Assembly (NCBI RefSeq): GCF_028898845.1
Contig: NZ_CP118574.1
Coordinates: forward strand, 3,596,001 to 3,660,000
Source: Streptomyces sp. WZ-12
GTDB taxonomy: Bacteria > Actinomycetota > Actinomycetes > Streptomycetales > Streptomycetaceae
Direction of reading: 5' to 3'
Length of the DNA: 64,000 nt
The position numbers were made by a program, and so were the translations under genes. Under the pieces are notes generated by a model that was given only the letters and a program-made list of their open reading frames with translations, made no database searches and had not been told where the DNA came from. The first letter of the stretch is position 1; each line of letters opens with the position of its first letter. This document shows, in pieces, positions 61,204 through 64,000 of this stretch.

Positions 61204-62163
61204 TCAGACGGTGGCCGGCTCGCGGTCGGTGGCGGAGCCGGTGTCCGCGCCCTGTGCGGCTTCGGCCTCGGCGACCACACCGGGGACCCGGCGCAGCTTC
61301 TTCATCGGGCCGAGCTCGCTCTCGTAGACCTTCTTGACGCCGTCGCCGAGCGACTCCTCGATGGTGCGGATGTCGCGGACCAGGCGGGTCAGGCCCTGCG
61401 GCTCGACGGAGGCGGCCTGGTCGGAGCCCCACATCGCGCGGTCGAGGGTGATGTGCCGCTCGACGAAGGCGGCGCCGAGGGCGACCGCGGCGAGGGTGGT
61501 CTGCAGGCCGGTCTCGTGGCCGCTGTAGCCGATCGGGACGTTGGGGTACTCGGCCTGGAGGGTGTGGATCATCCGGAGGTTGAGCTCCTCGGCCTTGGCC
61601 GGGTAGGTGCTGGTGGCGTGGCAGAGCACGATGTTGTCGCTGCCGAGCACCTCGACGGCGTGCCGGATCTGCTTCGGGGTGGACATGCCGGTCGACAGGA
61701 TGACCGCGCGGCCGGTGGCGCGCAGGGCGCGCAGCAGCTCGTCGTCGGTGAGGGAGGCGGAGGCGACCTTGTAGCAGGGCACGTCGAACTTCTCCAGGAA
61801 CGCGACGGATTCGACGTCCCAGGGGGAGGCGAACCACGCGATGCCGCGCTTCTTGCAGTACGCGTCGATGGCGCGGTAGCCGTCCTCGTCGAACTCCACG
61901 CGGTGGCGGTACTCGATGTAGGTCATCCGGCCCCAGGGGGTGTCGCGCTCGATGTCCCACTGGTCGCGCGGGGTGCAGACCTCCGGGGTCCGCTTCTGGA
62001 ACTTGACCGCGTCGCAGCCGGCGTCCGCGGCGGCGTCGATCAGCCGGTACGCGTTCTCCAGGTCGCCGTTGTGGTTGATGCCGATCTCGCCGGTGACGTA
62101 GACGGGGCGGCCGGGGCCGACCTCGCGGTCGCCGAGGGAGCGGAGGCGGGAGTTGCTGCTCAT
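61204..62163 (-). CDS. N-acetylneuraminate/Kdn synthase family protein
   Basis: A 319-residue ulosonic-acid synthase that condenses phosphoenolpyruvate with a hexose or hexosamine. The TIM-barrel motifs are complete: EIGINHNGDLENA, VKFQKRTPEVCTP, KVASASLTDDELLRAL, LSTGMST, CHATSTYPA, IGYSGHE and ERHITLDRAMWGSD. It lacks the C-terminal SAF (antifreeze-like) domain of about 60 residues found in E. coli and Neisseria NeuB, which helps bind the partner active site. In Streptomyces the likely product is Kdn. It precedes the cytidylyltransferase gene in the same direction. Confidence 0.9.
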   Translation of the reverse strand: MSSNSRLRSLGDREVGPGRPVYVTGEIGINHNGDLENAYRLIDAAADAGCDAVKFQKRTPEVCTPRDQWDIERDTPWGRMTYIEYRHRVEFDEDGYRAIDAYCKKRGIAWFASPWDVESVAFLEKFDVPCYKVASASLTDDELLRALRATGRAVILSTGMSTPKQIRHAVEVLGSDNIVLCHATSTYPAKAEELNLRMIHTLQAEYPNVPIGYSGHETGLQTTLAAVALGAAFVERHITLDRAMWGSDQAASVEPQGLTRLVRDIRTIEESLGDGVKKVYESELGPMKKLRRVPGVVAEAEAAQGADTGSATDREPATV

Positions 62164-62235
62164 GGGAGGTTCCTTCGTTCCGTGTTCGGGGGGCGTGCTG
62201 GGTGGGGGACGGGGGCTTGCGGGGGCGGGCGGCGG

Positions 62236-63438
62236 CTAGAGGGACGGGCCCAGGAGCCAGCCGGCGATCTCGCGGATGGCTCCGCTGCCGCCGGGGGTGG
62301 TGGTGACCGCGCGGGCCGCGCCGCGCACCACGTCGTGGGCCGAGGCGACCGCGACCGGCCAGCCGACGAGGTCGAAGCAGGGCAGGTCGTTGACGTCGTT
62401 GCCGACGTAGAGCACCCGCTCCGGGGTGACGTGGGACGCCTCGCACCACTGCTTCAGGGCGACGTCCTTGCGGTCGATGCCGTGCAGGACGGGCACCTTG
62501 AGCTTGCGGGCGCGGGCGGCGACCACCGGGTTCTGCTCGGTGGAGAGGATCAGCAGCTTCAGCCCGGAGCGGCGCAGCGCGGCGATCCCCAGGCCGTCGC
62601 CGCGGTGCACGGCGACGGTCTCCCGGCCGTCGGCGTCGATCAGCACCCGGTCGTCGGTCTGGGTGCCGTCGAAGTCCAGGACGACGGCGTCGATGTCGTC
62701 GCCGGTCGGGAGCGCGTCCGGGCGGGCGGCGTCCAGCAGCGGGGCCAGGGCGCGGGCCCGGGCCAGGTCGTGCGGGTCGTCGATCTCCAACACCCGGGCC
62801 GGGTCGGTGCGGACGAGCTCGGTGCGGCCGAAGAAGCGGTGGCCGCTGGCGCGGAAGCCGGCCGCGTCCATCGCGTAGGCGGCGCCGGTCTCCAACAGGT
62901 CCTGGGGGCGGTCCTGGCGGCGCGGCCGGAAGGACTTGTCGTGGTTGACGCCGCGGCCGCCGTCGGGGGCGCTCTCGCCGGGGTCGGCGGCCTCAGCGTC
63001 CCGCCAGACGAAGCCGTGGAACGGGGCGACGGTCAGCGCGCTGTCCGCGCCGCCCTCGACGACCGCGGCGGCCACCGCGTCGATGTCCTCGCCGGTGAGG
63101 AACGGGCTGGTGCACTGGACGAGCAGCACCGCCCCGACCTGGCGGCCCTGTTCGGCCTCGTAGCTGTCCATGGCGTGCCGGACCGCGGCCTCGCTGGTGG
63201 CCGTGTCGCCGGCGATCTCGCCGGGCCGCCGTATCACGAGCGCGCCGGCGGCCCGGGCCGCGGCGGCGATCCCGGCGTCGTCGGTGGAGACCACCACGTC
63301 GGTGACCAGGCGCGCGGACCGGCAGGCGCGGACCGCGCGGGCCACCAGGGGCACGCCCCCGACGGCGGCGAGGTTCTTGGCGGGGACGCCCTTGGAGCCG
63401 CCGCGCGCGGGGATGACGGCCACAACGGTGGGGGGCAT
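62236..63438 (-). CDS. CMP-ulosonate cytidylyltransferase fused to a HAD phosphatase
   Basis: A 400-residue two-domain protein. Residues 1-215 are a NeuA-type cytidylyltransferase (VAVIPARGGSKGVPAKNLAAVGG, VVVSTDDAGIA, ALLVQCTSPFLT), which activates the ulosonic acid with CMP. Residues about 230-400 are a KDO-8-phosphate phosphatase-like HAD domain (AVVLDFDGTQTDD, VHRGDGLGI, LKLLILSTEQNPVV, RVLYVGNDVNDL), which would remove the 9-phosphate before activation. Two successive steps are thus in one chain. ATG 63438 follows GGAGAG. The start in the longer frame upstream is rejected. Confidence 0.9.
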   Translation of the reverse strand: MPPTVVAVIPARGGSKGVPAKNLAAVGGVPLVARAVRACRSARLVTDVVVSTDDAGIAAAARAAGALVIRRPGEIAGDTATSEAAVRHAMDSYEAEQGRQVGAVLLVQCTSPFLTGEDIDAVAAAVVEGGADSALTVAPFHGFVWRDAEAADPGESAPDGGRGVNHDKSFRPRRQDRPQDLLETGAAYAMDAAGFRASGHRFFGRTELVRTDPARVLEIDDPHDLARARALAPLLDAARPDALPTGDDIDAVVLDFDGTQTDDRVLIDADGRETVAVHRGDGLGIAALRRSGLKLLILSTEQNPVVAARARKLKVPVLHGIDRKDVALKQWCEASHVTPERVLYVGNDVNDLPCFDLVGWPVAVASAHDVVRGAARAVTTTPGGSGAIREIAGWLLGPSL

Positions 63439-63551
63439 GGGGCTCTCCTCGGTCGGGTCGGGGGCGGGGGGTCTGGCGGCCCGCGCTCGTTCGCTTCTCC
63501 GCCTGCTCGGCGACGGCGCGACCGCCGTCGTCACCTGCGCGCCGGGGCCGC

Positions 63552-64000
63552 TCACAGTTGCCCCCAGCGGCGGATGGCCGGGGCGACGCGTTGGACGCCG
63601 TGCCGGTAGGCGCCCCGGGCGGCCTCGCGGACCGCATCGCGGGCGAACCGCCGTAGCCCGCCGGCCTCTTGGGGCGCGTCGGCGAACCCGGCGAGCGGCG
63701 CGCCGTGCGGGTCCAGGCCGTAGCGGGCGAGGATGCCGGGCAGGTAGCCGGGGGCGGTGCGGGGCGTGTAGTACGGGGCGGGCGGCGGGAGTTGGTCGGC
63801 GGCGGCCAGTTCGGCGACCCGGTCGCGGGCGGCGTCGAAGGCGCGCTCGTACTCCCCCGGACTTCGTCCGGGAGGTGCCCCCATCCCTCGGGCGACGCCC
63901 TGCCGGGCCAGCCACGCGGGGTCGGGCTCCGGGCGGTGTCCGGCGTCGAGTTCGTCCCAGGAGGCCAGGCAGCCGGAGCCGAGGAAGTGGTGGTTGCCGA
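63552..64000 (-). CDS. 3' part of a gene running off the right edge, probable glycosyltransferase
   Basis: The frame is open from the window edge to the stop at 63552: GNHHFLGSGCLASWDELDAG, then DPAWLARQGVARG, a short MGAPPGRSPGEYE segment encoded by a palindromic repeat, then YERAFDAARDRVAELAAADQ, PYYTPRTAPGYLPGIL and a basic C-terminus (YRHGVQRVAPAIRRWGQL). This resembles the end of a putative glycosyltransferase family in the teichulosonic-acid region of Streptomyces (DUF6716-like, from memory). Only the last 148 codons are visible, so the catalytic part is not seen. Confidence 0.6.
   Translation of the reverse strand, partial: GNHHFLGSGCLASWDELDAGHRPEPDPAWLARQGVARGMGAPPGRSPGEYERAFDAARDRVAELAAADQLPPPAPYYTPRTAPGYLPGILARYGLDPHGAPLAGFADAPQEAGGLRRFARDAVREAARGAYRHGVQRVAPAIRRWGQL
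63851..63884. repeat. Palindromic repeat element inside the coding region
   Basis: The sequence has CCCGGAC-TTC-GTCCGGG at its core (63856-63872) with the flanks actcc and aggtgccccca. A very similar short palindromic element recurs in many Streptomyces genomes, as I recall. Here it lies in frame in the gene and encodes a Pro/Gly-rich insertion. Confidence 0.55.

Noticed and set aside
1..64000. tRNA, rRNA, CRISPR, insertion sequences or integrases
   Set aside because: No such sequence or protein was recognised in either strand; repeats found are short and local.

Overview
The window looks like a chromosomal core segment of a Streptomyces or close relative. G+C is very high, GTG starts are frequent, genes often start without a leader, and the gene families and order match the S. 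coelicolor hutH to teichulosonic acid region as I remember it (hutH, cya, birA, pccB/pccE, accA2, purine nucleoside phosphorylase, deoC, sigQ/afsQ1/afsQ2, add, deoA/cdd and a BmpA-type nucleoside ABC transporter). I saw no tRNA, rRNA, CRISPR array, insertion sequence or phage genes.

Layout: 1-7.9 kb is mostly minus strand, with histidine ammonia-lyase, a GAF-GGDEF protein, an enoyl-CoA hydratase, a class III adenylate cyclase and biotin ligase. 8.0-16.1 kb is plus strand, with propionyl-CoA carboxylase beta and epsilon, a 42-residue membrane protein, a class B penicillin-binding protein, Maf, a DJ-1/PfpI protein and the biotinylated alpha subunit AccA2. BirA, PccB, PccE and AccA2 together would make and charge an acyl-CoA carboxylase. 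16.2-24.6 kb has an esterase, TetR and DeoR regulators, an LpdA-like quinone reductase, purine nucleoside phosphorylase and a phosphosugar mutase. 24.8-28.8 kb looks like an accessory insertion: an XRE/TPR regulator, two unknown proteins, a 42-residue Lys/Gly peptide and a PIMT-like methyltransferase. 28.8-35.1 kb has a PH-domain protein, a class F sortase with a repeat-bearing exported protein, deoC and two overlapping aldehyde dehydrogenase genes. 35.2-41.6 kb has uridine kinase, sigQ, afsQ1, afsQ2, a lipoprotein, VanZ and PspC. 42-51.3 kb has add, an alpha/beta hydrolase-like protein, a LysR/MFS divergent pair, a HAD hydrolase and a second accessory locus: an XRE/TPR regulator divergent from a 14-codon ORF, a 68-residue protein and a radical SAM protein. 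51.3-58.4 kb (minus) is a nucleoside uptake and breakdown operon: bmpA, ATPase, two permeases, cdd, deoA. 58.5-64 kb (minus) has an M20 amidohydrolase and the start of a sialic/ulosonic-acid cell-wall polymer cluster.

The clearest regulatory pattern is a 12-bp palindrome, CTACGCGCGTAG. It is exact upstream of purine nucleoside phosphorylase, deoC and adenosine deaminase, and present as 10-of-12 variants upstream of bmpA and deoA. These genes take up nucleosides and break them down to bases and deoxyribose or ribose phosphates, so a shared repressor regulon is likely. The two most novel-looking systems are the peptide plus PIMT-like methyltransferase pair at 27.5 kb, which resembles an imiditide (aspartimide RiPP) locus, and the translationally coupled 14-codon ORF ahead of a radical SAM/SPASM-like enzyme at 49.5 kb.
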